DNA of 41,332 bases from an uncultured Pelagibacteraceae bacterium (lineage in GTDB: Bacteria; Pseudomonadota; Alphaproteobacteria; Pelagibacterales; Pelagibacteraceae): assembly GCA_902598595.1 (NCBI GenBank), contig CACKCD010000006.1, forward strand, positions 1 to 41,332, in the 5' to 3' direction. Positions 8,324 through 16,257 of the stretch are shown here, piece by piece (the first letter of the stretch is position 1; the number at the start of each line of letters is the position of its first letter). Position numbers and translations under genes: made by a program. The notes beneath the pieces were generated by a model, which was given only the letters and a program-made list of their open reading frames with translations, made no database searches and was not told the origin of the DNA.

Positions 8324-8912
8324 TATATTTATTTTTATCTAGATTTTTTTTACAGAGTGTTAGTTGTTTTCTGTATTTGTTAGCCATATCTCTTACTGAC
8401 TTAGCATAAATAATAGCTTTTTTATCTTTTGAGTAATTTTTATAATCTCCCCAACCTTTATAGTAAGCTAAATATTGTCTAAAGGCATCTTTTTTAGAAA
8501 TTTTTAATATTTTAGAAGTTTTATTAATATACCAGCCTATAAAATCAACTGAGTCTTTAAATCGAGCGCGGGTGGCAAGTGGATTATTTGTTTCTCTTTT
8601 ATATTGCTCCCAAGTACCTTTTACAGCTTGAGAATAACCAAATGAACTGGATGGTCTTTTAAATGGTATGACCTTAAATAATTTTTTTCTTGGTGGTTTA
8701 GCAAGCCAATTAAAATCGCTTTCTTTTTTAACAAAAGCTAGTTGCAGATGAATAGGCGCTCCCCATTTCTCATATGAGGCTTTTGAATGTTTATACCACA
8801 AATACCTTTCTTCAAAGATTGCACAACTATTTTGAGTATTTTTTGGAATTGATGAACATGCTGTTATTATCAAAAAAATTCCAAAAAATATAATCTTTTT
8901 AAAAAGAATCAC
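8313..8912 (-). CDS. Lytic-transglycosylase-like (SLT) lipoprotein
   Basis: Probable outer-membrane lipoprotein: a short charged start, a hydrophobic stretch and the lipobox ITAC, with the lipidated cysteine at residue 19. The mature part resembles lysozyme-like SLT domains: LQLAFVKKESDFNW holds a candidate catalytic glutamate (Glu64), followed by SSSFGYSQAVKGTWEQYK and the YLAYYKGWGDY segment typical of the family. Such enzymes cleave peptidoglycan glycan strands to 1,6-anhydro products. It is the last gene of a minus-strand trio with a VanZ-like protein and a secreted nuclease. The family is likely, but activity is not proven by sequence. Confidence 0.8.
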   Translation of the reverse strand: MILFKKIIFFGIFLIITACSSIPKNTQNSCAIFEERYLWYKHSKASYEKWGAPIHLQLAFVKKESDFNWLAKPPRKKLFKVIPFKRPSSSFGYSQAVKGTWEQYKRETNNPLATRARFKDSVDFIGWYINKTSKILKISKKDAFRQYLAYYKGWGDYKNYSKDKKAIIYAKSVRDMANKYRKQLTLCKKNLDKNKYIIF

Positions 8913-8932
8913 TTTTCAAATTATATAAGAAA

Positions 8933-9424
8933 TTAATTTAGCTTTCTCCATTTTTCTGGATTAATAAAAGTCCCACCCCACAAACCTAGTTTTTCTTCTT
9001 TTGCAAAATTTTCATGAGGTATATATATTTTAGAATATTTTCTATAAGCTATTGCGTAGCCATTACGAACCATCCATCTATTTAAATTGATAGTTCCTTT
9101 AAAACATTTAGCTAAATATCTTTTATATCTATCTTTTCCTAATAAAATACATTTTACTGGTTTATTGCCAATTTTTTGAATAAGTTTTTTTTTAGATACT
9201 TGTCCACAGTAATAATCTTTTTGAAAAGTAAAAAACATTATTTGTAGATAGGGTTTTTTACATTTTTGTTTCATTTCAGGAGCATCAATACCCTCCAACC
9301 TTATTTTATAAGATTTAATATGTATGGTATCTCCATCAACTACTTTTGGGAGTCCTATAACTTCTGATGACTGTAAAGTTTGAAAAAAAAATAAAGTCAA
9401 AGTTATAATTATATATTTAATCAT
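8933..9424 (-). CDS. Secreted staphylococcal-nuclease-like protein
   Basis: Thermonuclease-family protein of 163 aa with an N-terminal signal peptide (hydrophobic residues 3-16, probably cleaved near SSEV). Family motifs are PKVVDGDTIHI, IRLEGIDAPE (catalytic Arg42, Glu50) and KDRYKRYLAKC (Arg102), which together match the Arg-Glu-Arg catalytic set of SNase. The C-terminal GLWGGTFINPEKWRK motif is common to bacterial SNases. It would degrade nucleic acid in the periplasm or outside the cell, possibly for phosphate or purine scavenging (inference). The start overlaps the VanZ-like gene stop by four bases, so they are translationally coupled. Confidence 0.88.
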   Translation of the reverse strand: MIKYIIITLTLFFFQTLQSSEVIGLPKVVDGDTIHIKSYKIRLEGIDAPEMKQKCKKPYLQIMFFTFQKDYYCGQVSKKKLIQKIGNKPVKCILLGKDRYKRYLAKCFKGTINLNRWMVRNGYAIAYRKYSKIYIPHENFAKEEKLGLWGGTFINPEKWRKLN

Positions 9425-9801
9425 CTAATTAATTTTCTTAATAAAAATATCATTAATACTCCAGCTACGTTAGCAAATAAATCATAAAGCTCGAAGGCGC
9501 GGTTAGGAATAATGTAATGTGAAGCCTCTAAAAAAATTGATATTAAAATGATAAAGTAAAAATTAGTAAAAATTTGGGTCTGTTTTAAATTACAAATCAC
9601 TGCCAAAACACTCAAATACATAAAGCAAAATAAATGATTAATTGATGTCCCGATAGGATTATCAACAAGATTAGGTTGTTTGCCTAAATCTCCATACAAA
9701 AGATATCCAATAAGACTTCCGGGAAATAAATATAGAATGAACAATGCTGCTAAAGAGAAATAATAAAGATATTCAATCAACTTTAAGACATTATTTTTCA
9801 T
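9421..9801 (-). CDS. VanZ-like membrane protein
   Basis: Small inner-membrane protein of about 126 aa with four hydrophobic segments and the VanZ-family signature ASHYIIPNRAFELYDLFANVAGV. The function of most chromosomal VanZ-like proteins is unknown; the name comes from a teicoplanin-resistance protein. The ORF track starts at 9849, but that would overlap the divergent gpmA start. The ATG at 9801 (MKNNVLKLIEYLYYF) leaves a 40-base divergent promoter region and a sensible first helix, so I prefer it. It heads a three-gene minus-strand unit with the nuclease and the transglycosylase-like lipoprotein. Confidence 0.78.
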   Translation of the reverse strand: MKNNVLKLIEYLYYFSLAALFILYLFPGSLIGYLLYGDLGKQPNLVDNPIGTSINHLFCFMYLSVLAVICNLKQTQIFTNFYFIILISIFLEASHYIIPNRAFELYDLFANVAGVLMIFLLRKLIR

Positions 9802-9841
9802 TATAAGTTTAATATTACATAATATCTGATATTTATCTATT

Positions 9842-10561
9842 ATGAGCAAATTAATCCTAGTAAGACACGGTCAAAGTGTATGGAACGCGGAAAACAGATT
9901 TACTGGATGGGTGGATGTTGATTTATCCGAAAAAGGAATTTTAGAGGCTCAAAAATCTGGTCAATTAATTAAAAATCTAAATATTAATATAGATGTTTCC
10001 TATACATCTTTTTTAAAAAGAGCCATCAAGACTCTTACAACTATACTTCAAGAAAATGGTTTGGAACTTAAATTTAATACTTCTTGGGAATTAAATGAGA
10101 GACATTATGGATCTTTAACTGGATTAAACAAAGAAGAAACTAAAAAGAAAATTGGTGAAGAGCAGTTTAAACAATATAGAAGATCTTGGGATGTGCCGCC
10201 ACCACCAATGGCTGAGAACGACAAAAACTATTCTTTATTTAGTCCTTTAAACCCAAGTATACCCGTGGGGATGATACCTTTTACGGAGTCTTTAAAAGAT
10301 ACATACAAAAGAGTGATTCCTTATTATGAAAAAGAGATTCAAAAACATATTAAAGAAAATAAAAACGTTTTAATATCAGCTCATGGTAATTCACTAAGAT
10401 CACTATGCAAATATCTATTTAAAATTTCTGATCAAAAGATAAATGAATTAGAAATTCCAACAGGAAATCCTTTAATAATTGAATTTGATAATAATCTTGA
10501 AATTAAAAAATATTATTATCTGGATAAAACTAGAGCTAAAACTATTATTTTTAATCAGTAA
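9842..10561 (+). CDS. gpmA: 2,3-bisphosphoglycerate-dependent phosphoglycerate mutase
   Basis: Interconverts 3- and 2-phosphoglycerate in glycolysis and gluconeogenesis. The histidine phosphatase motif LVRHGQSVWNAENRFTGWVDVDLSEKG begins at residue 6, with phospho-acceptor His9. ELNERHYGSLTGLNKEET and the PPPPMAENDKNY segment are specific to dPGM rather than to general phosphatases, and ISAHGNSLR holds the second catalytic histidine. Length (239 aa) is normal for a proteobacterial enzyme. It stands alone on the plus strand, with its last 11 bases overlapping the end of the convergent murU gene. Confidence 0.95.
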   Translation: MSKLILVRHGQSVWNAENRFTGWVDVDLSEKGILEAQKSGQLIKNLNINIDVSYTSFLKRAIKTLTTILQENGLELKFNTSWELNERHYGSLTGLNKEETKKKIGEEQFKQYRRSWDVPPPPMAENDKNYSLFSPLNPSIPVGMIPFTESLKDTYKRVIPYYEKEIQKHIKENKNVLISAHGNSLRSLCKYLFKISDQKINELEIPTGNPLIIEFDNNLEIKKYYYLDKTRAKTIIFNQ

Positions 10562-11246
10562 TCTTTAAGCTTGAAATTTTATCGTACATTGCTTTTGTAT
10601 TTAAATGATAAAACTTTTGCTTACTCTCATTTCCAATTAAAGAATTTTTCTCAATTAAATGGTCCCAAATCTTGTTCATAGAAAATATTTTATCTTTTAT
10701 GGAACTAAAAACACTTTCATCTAAAATTTGAAGGCCAGTAAAAATGAATTCATTGTTATTATCTCTAGTAATTACGCCATTATGGAGGTTAAAATCTCCC
10801 TTAAAAGAACTATCAAAACTCAAATTTTTATTGACTAACAATAAACAAGGTTTTTTCTTTTTAAAATATAGATCTTCCAAATCTTTTAATTCACTATAGT
10901 AAACCTTGCTCCATATAGTATCTGGATTAATTGCTAGAAAAGGTTTTTTAAAAGATTTAGTGGCGTGAAGTATCCCGCCTCCGGTATCAAGTAATTTATC
11001 CTTTTCGTAAGAAATGGTAATTCTTACTTTGTATTTTTTTTTATTAATAAAATCTTTTATTTGACCTGGTAGATGATGAACATTAACAACTATTTCTTCT
11101 ACACCATGATTGATTAATAATTCTATCGCTCTCTCTATCAAGTTCTTGTTGCCTATTTGAATTAATGGCTTTGGAGTTTTAAAAGTAATGGGTTGCATTC
11201 TTTTTCCTAATCCAGCTGCTAAAATCATCCCATGTTTAATTTTCAT
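10551..11246 (-). CDS. murU: N-acetylmuramate alpha-1-phosphate uridylyltransferase
   Basis: Nucleotidyltransferase of 231 aa. The N-terminal signature MILAAGLGKRMQPITFKTPKPLI (about residues 7-29) is the nucleotide-binding loop with the conserved K-PKPL element, and AINPDTIW carries the metal-binding aspartate. In the characterised Pseudomonas pathway MurU makes UDP-MurNAc from MurNAc-1-phosphate and UTP, bypassing the fosfomycin-sensitive step. The call over other sugar nucleotidyltransferases rests on the directly adjacent amgK, with which it overlaps by four bases. It is the last gene of the minus-strand chvI-to-murU run. Confidence 0.83.
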   Translation of the reverse strand: MKIKHGMILAAGLGKRMQPITFKTPKPLIQIGNKNLIERAIELLINHGVEEIVVNVHHLPGQIKDFINKKKYKVRITISYEKDKLLDTGGGILHATKSFKKPFLAINPDTIWSKVYYSELKDLEDLYFKKKKPCLLLVNKNLSFDSSFKGDFNLHNGVITRDNNNEFIFTGLQILDESVFSSIKDKIFSMNKIWDHLIEKNSLIGNESKQKFYHLNTKAMYDKISSLKITD

Positions 11247-12208
11247 ATTTTAACCTTTTTTAATTTTTTTAAAGGTAAATGCTTTTTAAATAATATATTC
11301 AATCTATTAAAAATAGGGTTTCTCATTCTTCTTTCAAGAAGCGACCAGGTGTGGGGTAAATATTTTAGATAATTTGGTTTTTTGTCTCTTTTATAAAGAC
11401 GTACAAAAATTCCAAGTATTTTTAAATTTCTTTGGACAGATAAAATATCAAAATCATTTTTTAGATAAGATTGATCTTTAGCTTTAAATCTTGATTTTTT
11501 TATATAGTGTTTAAATAAATTATCTTGTAAATTTTTTTGCATTTTAATCCTCACATCATCAATTAATGAAGCAACATCATATAAAGGATTTCCAATTATT
11601 GCGTCTTGACTATCAATAAGACTTAATCTTTTTTTAGTCATCATAATATTTGATGCATGAAAATCTCTATGCGTAAAATAATTATTTTTAAAATAAAGTT
11701 TTTTATAAATATTGTTAAGTTCTTTCCTTAATATTTTTTTAATTTTTCTAAGGTTTAAATTTTTAGAACAATACTTCAGATGCCAATCAAAAAATAAATC
11801 TGACTCTTTGTGGAGATGGCTAAGAGAATATTTGCTAAATTTGATTTTTTTTCCACTAAAATAATATTGATTTTTAAGCTTAATCTTTTGTAATTTAATG
11901 ATTAATTCGATTAATTTTTTGTAATCTTTCAGCTTATCTTTTTTATTTTTAATATAATCGTAGAAAGATTTATCGCCTAAATCTGTAATTTCTATCATAT
12001 TGTCTTTGTAATAATTTTTTAGAAGTTTAGGTGATAAAATATTATGACTATTTAGAATTTTATTTACAGCGGAATAAACTATTAAATTTTTATATTGTTC
12101 TTTTCTTGCAAAGACTATGATTGAAGTTTTATTTTTCCTTTTTACTCTATAAAACTCTCTAAAAGATGCATCACCAGAAATCTTTTTTAACTTATAATTT
12201 ATTCTCAT
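11243..12208 (-). CDS. amgK: N-acetylmuramate/N-acetylglucosamine anomeric kinase
   Basis: Aminoglycoside-phosphotransferase-fold kinase of 321 aa. The N-terminal SGDASFREFYRV is typical of AmgK-type proteins. The catalytic loop is HRDFHASNIM (His180, Asp182, Asn187) and the metal site is LIDSQDAIIGNPLYDVASL (Asp199). In Pseudomonas and Caulobacter it phosphorylates the anomeric carbon of MurNAc and GlcNAc, feeding MurU. It overlaps tsaE by 17 bases and murU by four, an order seen in other Alphaproteobacteria. The protein is very lysine-rich, as expected for this AT-rich genome. Function is inferred from fold plus gene order. Confidence 0.83.
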   Translation of the reverse strand: MRINYKLKKISGDASFREFYRVKRKNKTSIIVFARKEQYKNLIVYSAVNKILNSHNILSPKLLKNYYKDNMIEITDLGDKSFYDYIKNKKDKLKDYKKLIELIIKLQKIKLKNQYYFSGKKIKFSKYSLSHLHKESDLFFDWHLKYCSKNLNLRKIKKILRKELNNIYKKLYFKNNYFTHRDFHASNIMMTKKRLSLIDSQDAIIGNPLYDVASLIDDVRIKMQKNLQDNLFKHYIKKSRFKAKDQSYLKNDFDILSVQRNLKILGIFVRLYKRDKKPNYLKYLPHTWSLLERRMRNPIFNRLNILFKKHLPLKKLKKVKI

Positions 12209-12647
12209 TAATATCTTTCCATTTTCCGTGTCCTACAATGCTTAGTTCTCTTTCGTTCTCTCTGTTAGAATATTTTAAATGCAACTCTAATCTATTTTCT
12301 AAATTTGTCTCGACTAATTCTGGCCATTCAATTATTTTTATTGAACTTAAATCTTCTTTAAAAATGCCGAGTTGATCTAACTCTTTACTATTTTTAATTC
12401 TATAAAGATCATAATGCATCACTTTCAAATTTTTAATATCGTATTCATATAATAAGTTAAATGTGGGGCTTAAAACTTCTGTTTCCTTGACACCTTCTCG
12501 TTTTTGTAAATAATTAATAAAATTTCTTGTAAAAGTTGTTTTGCCAACGCCAATTTCACCAATTAAAAAAATGCAATCTTTTTCGGATACATTGTCTGCA
12601 ATTTTATTTGAAATTAATCTAAGGTGATCTAAGGATTTAATAATCAT
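12192..12647 (-). CDS. tsaE: tRNA t6A biosynthesis ATPase TsaE
   Basis: P-loop ATPase of 151 aa acting with TsaB, TsaD and TsaC to make N6-threonylcarbamoyladenosine at position 37 of ANN-decoding tRNAs. The Walker A motif IGEIGVGKTTF lies at about residues 29-39. SPTFNLLYEYDIKNLKVMHYDLYRI and the KIIEWPELVE segment are family hallmarks. Only 11 bases separate it from ahcY upstream, and its 3' end overlaps amgK. TsaE next to amgK/murU is a common alphaproteobacterial order with no obvious biochemical link. Confidence 0.93.
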   Translation of the reverse strand: MIIKSLDHLRLISNKIADNVSEKDCIFLIGEIGVGKTTFTRNFINYLQKREGVKETEVLSPTFNLLYEYDIKNLKVMHYDLYRIKNSKELDQLGIFKEDLSSIKIIEWPELVETNLENRLELHLKYSNRENERELSIVGHGKWKDINENKL

Positions 12648-12658
12648 TAGCTACTAAT

Positions 12659-13948
12659 CTAGTAGCGGTAAGTATCTGGTTTAAATGGTCCTGATGGTTT
12701 AACGCTAATGTAATCTGCTTGTTCTTTTGACATTTTGGTCAATTTTGCTCCAACTTTTTCCAAATGTAACATAGCTACTTTTTCGTCTAAATGTTTTGGT
12801 AAAACATAAACTTTTTTTTCATATTTATCTGAGTTATTCCATAATTCAATTTGTGCAATCACTTGATTAGTAAATGAAGCGCTCATTACAAAGCTTGGAT
12901 GCCCAGTTGCGCAACCTAAGTTTACAAGTCTTCCTTCAGCTAATAAAATAATTCTTTTTTTGCTTGGCAATTCTATTTCGTGAACTTGTGGTTTAATCTC
13001 ATCCCACTTGTAATTTTTTAAAGCCTCAACTTGAATTTCATTATCAAAGTGACCAATGTTACATAATATTGCTCTATCTTTCATATTTCTCATATGATCT
13101 GCTGTTACAATATCTTTATTTCCTGTGGCGGTTACTACAATGTCTGCGTCTTTAATCGCATCATTCATTAACACAACTTCATAACCTTCCATTGCTGCTT
13201 GTAGTGCACAAATTGGATCCGTTTCTGTTACCATAACCCTAGCACCAGCTTGTCTTAGTGATGCAGCACTTCCTTTTCCAACATCACCAAATCCTGCAAC
13301 AATAGCTACTTTCCCGGACATCATAACATCAGTTGCTCTTTTTATTCCATCTACTAAACTTTCTCTGCAACCATATAAATTATCAAATTTTGATTTTGTA
13401 ACTGAGTCATTGACATTAATTGCTGGTATTAAAAGCTCTTTCTTCGCTTCCATCTTTTTCAAAGCTAAAACACCTGTTGTTGTTTCTTCTGAGACACCCT
13501 TAATATTTTTTAATAAATCTTTATAATCTTTATGCATTAAAGCCGTAAGATCTCCTCCGTCATCTAAAATCATATTTGGCTTCCAATCTTTCTTTCCTTC
13601 TATAGTTTGTTTTACACACCACCAATATTCTTCTTCTGTTTCACCTTTCCAAGCAAATACAGGGATACCAGCTTTAGCAATTGCTGCTGCTGCATGATCT
13701 TGTGTCGAAAAGATATTACAAGATGACCATCTAACTTCTGCTCCTAAATCTACTAATGTTTCAATTAAAACAGCTGTCTGAATTGTCATGTGCAGACAAC
13801 CAAGGATATGCGCTCCCTTTAATGGTTTTTCACCTTTGTATTCTTTTCTTAGTGCCATTAAACCTGGCATTTCAGTTTCAGCTAAAGAAATCTCTTTTCT
13901 GCCGAAGTCTGCTTGATTAATATCTTTTACTTTAAAATCTTGAGACAT
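12659..13948 (-). CDS. ahcY: Adenosylhomocysteinase (SAH hydrolase)
   Basis: Splits S-adenosylhomocysteine to adenosine and homocysteine, removing the by-product of SAM methylations. The NAD-binding motif GFGDVGKG is at about residues 219-226. The substrate region [13 protein letters not shown], the [16 protein letters not shown] segment, and the C-terminal PFKPDTYRY (which reaches into the partner's NAD site in the tetramer) are all present. At 429 aa it lacks the roughly 40-residue insertion found in many bacterial enzymes. It follows chvG by 48 bases; a short perfect inverted repeat sits just before its start and may control it. Confidence 0.97.
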   Translation of the reverse strand: MSQDFKVKDINQADFGRKEISLAETEMPGLMALRKEYKGEKPLKGAHILGCLHMTIQTAVLIETLVDLGAEVRWSSCNIFSTQDHAAAAIAKAGIPVFAWKGETEEEYWWCVKQTIEGKKDWKPNMILDDGGDLTALMHKDYKDLLKNIKGVSEETTTGVLALKKMEAKKELLIPAINVNDSVTKSKFDNLYGCRESLVDGIKRATDVMMSGKVAIVAGFGDVGKGSAASLRQAGARVMVTETDPICALQAAMEGYEVVLMNDAIKDADIVVTATGNKDIVTADHMRNMKDRAILCNIGHFDNEIQVEALKNYKWDEIKPQVHEIELPSKKRIILLAEGRLVNLGCATGHPSFVMSASFTNQVIAQIELWNNSDKYEKKVYVLPKHLDEKVAMLHLEKVGAKLTKMSKEQADYISVKPSGPFKPDTYRY

Positions 13949-13955
13949 ATTTTAG

Positions 13956-13970
13956 AGTTGTTTAACAACT
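13956..13970. repeat. 15-bp perfect inverted repeat upstream of ahcY
   Basis: AGTTGTT-T-AACAACT has two perfect 7-base arms around a single centre base, located 7 bases before the ahcY start codon on the minus strand. No U-tract follows it in the direction of transcription, so it is more likely an operator or a small RNA hairpin near the ribosome binding site than a terminator. The binding factor is unknown. Confidence 0.6.
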
Positions 13971-13996
13971 TAAATGAAAGTTATCAAGAAGGATTG

Positions 13997-15520
13997 CTAA
14001 GAAAATTTGGGCAGCAATACTTCCACCTGAGCTCCTCCTTTATTAAGTCTATTTGAAGCAGATATCGTTCCTTCATGTAATTCTACAATATTTTTAACAA
14101 TGTTAAGTCCTAGACCTGAGTGTTTTCCAAAGCTTTTTGGCCTATTGCTATAAAATCTTTTAAATATTTTTTGGGGCGAAGTTTCAGAAAAACCAGGTCC
14201 CTCATCTTTAATTAAAATAACTAAATTATTTGAAGTTTCTTCGATTTCTATGTTTATTTTCTTATTATCATCACTAAAAGAAATAGAATTGTCTAATAAA
14301 TTGGCTATTACTTGTTCTAATCTATTTTCAATACCTAAAATATAGTGACCATTTTTAGAAATCATTTTCTTTTTAATACTTATATTAATTTTTTTATTTT
14401 GATTTTTTAAATCTTGTCTAAAATCTTCTGCAACATTTGTAATAATTTCGATTAAATTAACTTTGGTCATTTGTTCTCTAGACCAAGACGCTTCGTCTTT
14501 TAACATCTGAGAATAATCTGTTATTAATCTTTCAATTCTTTCTACGTCATGATTAATAATCTCCAATAATTTTTCACTTTCAATTTTTTTTGTAGTTTTG
14601 TCTAAAAGCTCAGAGGCACTTTTTAATGAAGCTAATGGATTTCTAATTTCGTGAGCCAAGTCGTTTGAAAAAGTTTCTGCTCTAGCAGTTCTCTTTTGAA
14701 GTTCTTTTGTCATTTCATCTATAGATTTTGTTAATTTTCCAATCTCATCTTCTCTTACAAAAAAATTTTTTATATCGATATTTTTATTAGATTTTTTTTT
14801 GATAGCTTCACTAAACTTCACTAATAATCCGATTGGTTTTAGAATATATTTATTTAAAAAAAGGGAAAAAATTAAAATAACTAATGCTACAGCTAATACT
14901 GTTCTAATTATAAAAGCTTTCCGTTCTTTAACAGCATTAAGAATATCATTGGCTTCTTCAGATACAACTATATAACCTGTATCTTTTTTATTAAGTTGAA
15001 TCCTGCTTAACGTACTAACAAAAAAGTTGTTTTGAATATTTTCTGAAATAGTTATTGGTTCGTCTTGATATTTATTTATTATGGTTTCTTTTATTAAATT
15101 TTCATTTTGCTCTTTAATTAATTTTTTAGAATTATTTTTTTCTTTTATTTGTCCATCTATTGTTTCTTCTATAATAATATCTGACCTTATAAAAACATTT
15201 TGATCTAAATCCAAAATGTTTGTATCTCCTATAAGTTCACCATCGATGCTATAAAATTGTACTCTATCTAAGCTTTGAAATAAAAATCTAGCAGACAATA
15301 AAAATGTTCTAATATCTTTTGAATTAAAATTAATATTTAGTCTTTCAAGATGATCTACTGTATTGTTAATTACAATATAATGATCAACTGCTCTTTTTTT
15401 GACAAGATTAGGTTGAATAGCTCCAAGATAAACTATCGTAAAAAGTCCTAATATAGAAAAGACTGTTAAGTTAAATAATAAAAATTTTCTTAATATAGAA
15501 GCTGATTTTTTTTTTTTCAT
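13997..15520 (-). CDS. chvG: Sensor histidine kinase, ChvG-like
   Basis: Inner-membrane sensor kinase of 507 aa. Membrane helix 1 is at about 14-36, a periplasmic sensing domain spans about 37-202 and resembles the ChvG/ExoS stimulus-sensing domain (KRAVDHYIVINNTV, then DRVQFYSIDGELIGDTN). Helix 2 is at about 203-222, followed by a HAMP linker, the dimerisation box DLAHEIRNPLASLKSA (phospho-His290) and an ATPase domain with N and G boxes ending in FGKHSGLGLNIVKNIVELH. Orthologues in Rhizobiales sense acid or envelope stress. It directly abuts chvI, sharing one base. No HPr kinase gene follows, unlike in Rhizobiales; ahcY comes next. Confidence 0.85.
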   Translation of the reverse strand: MKKKKSASILRKFLLFNLTVFSILGLFTIVYLGAIQPNLVKKRAVDHYIVINNTVDHLERLNINFNSKDIRTFLLSARFLFQSLDRVQFYSIDGELIGDTNILDLDQNVFIRSDIIIEETIDGQIKEKNNSKKLIKEQNENLIKETIINKYQDEPITISENIQNNFFVSTLSRIQLNKKDTGYIVVSEEANDILNAVKERKAFIIRTVLAVALVILIFSLFLNKYILKPIGLLVKFSEAIKKKSNKNIDIKNFFVREDEIGKLTKSIDEMTKELQKRTARAETFSNDLAHEIRNPLASLKSASELLDKTTKKIESEKLLEIINHDVERIERLITDYSQMLKDEASWSREQMTKVNLIEIITNVAEDFRQDLKNQNKKINISIKKKMISKNGHYILGIENRLEQVIANLLDNSISFSDDNKKINIEIEETSNNLVILIKDEGPGFSETSPQKIFKRFYSNRPKSFGKHSGLGLNIVKNIVELHEGTISASNRLNKGGAQVEVLLPKFS

Positions 15521-16218
15521 TAACTAACATTCCATCTATACCCACTTCCATATCTAGTTTCAATTGCAGAAAATTTTTCATCTACTTTTTTAAACTTTTT
15601 TCTAATTCTTTTAACATGACTATCTATAGTTCTGTCTTCAATTTCAGTATTTTCCTTATAAGCAATATCCATTAAATGAGATCTTTCTTTTATAACTCCT
15701 GGTCTCTTTGCTAATTCCTTCACAATTAAAAACTCTGTAGTAGTTAATTTATCTGGCAAGGGTTTTCCACCCCATTCACACTCTAGTTGAGATGGATCTA
15801 GTTTTAATTTTCCATGACTTATTATATTTTTATTATCATCAATAGCATTATTTTTTTTTCTCAACTGCACTCTTATTCTTTCAATTAAAACTTTAGTCGA
15901 AAATCCTCCTGATTTTTTAACAAAATCATCGGCACCTAATTTTAAACCTAATAATTCGTCTACTTCTTCATCTTTTGAGGTTAAAAAGATAATAGGAATA
16001 GACATTTTTTTTCTTAATTTTTTTAGTAATTCCTCTCCATCCATTCTTGGCATTTTGATATCTAAGACTGCTAGATCTGGAGGATTCCTTGTTAGACCAA
16101 CTAATGCAGACTCACCGTCTATATAAGTTTGGACTTTAAAACCCTCTCTCTCAAGTGCTATACTTATTCCTGTTAGAATGTTTCTGTCGTCGTCAACTAG
16201 GGCTATTGTTTGTGTCAT
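15520..16218 (-). CDS. chvI: OmpR-family response regulator, ChvI-like
   Basis: DNA-binding response regulator of 232 aa: receiver domain with acidic pocket VDDD at 8-11 and phospho-acceptor Asp53 in VLDIKMPRMDG, then a winged-helix OmpR/PhoB-type domain containing RTIDSHVKRIRKKFKK and the terminal ETRYGSGYRW. It pairs with the overlapping ChvG-like kinase. Similarity to ChvI is suggested by the LTSKDEEVDELLGLKLGADDFVKK segment and by its partner. A near-consensus -10 element lies just upstream, so it probably starts the chvI-chvG(-ahcY) transcript. Confidence 0.87.
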   Translation of the reverse strand: MTQTIALVDDDRNILTGISIALEREGFKVQTYIDGESALVGLTRNPPDLAVLDIKMPRMDGEELLKKLRKKMSIPIIFLTSKDEEVDELLGLKLGADDFVKKSGGFSTKVLIERIRVQLRKKNNAIDDNKNIISHGKLKLDPSQLECEWGGKPLPDKLTTTEFLIVKELAKRPGVIKERSHLMDIAYKENTEIEDRTIDSHVKRIRKKFKKVDEKFSAIETRYGSGYRWNVS

Positions 16219-16233
16219 AAATTCATTCTCAAG

Positions 16234-16239
16234 ATTATA
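16234..16239 (-). promoter_or_regulatory. Candidate -10 element for chvI
   Basis: A perfect TATAAT on the minus strand lies 15 bases before the chvI ATG, in the 39-base gap after polA. A convincing -35 hexamer at the right spacing is not obvious. If used, the untranslated leader would be only about 8 bases. Confidence 0.35.
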
Positions 16240-16257
16240 ATGTCAAAATTTAGGCGC

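Noticed and set aside
9802-9849. Upstream start of the VanZ-like gene
   Set aside because: It would overlap the divergent gpmA start; the ATG at 9801 precedes a better first helix.
12166-12375. 69-codon plus-strand ORF across amgK/tsaE
   Set aside because: Shadow of two overlapping genes with clear motifs.
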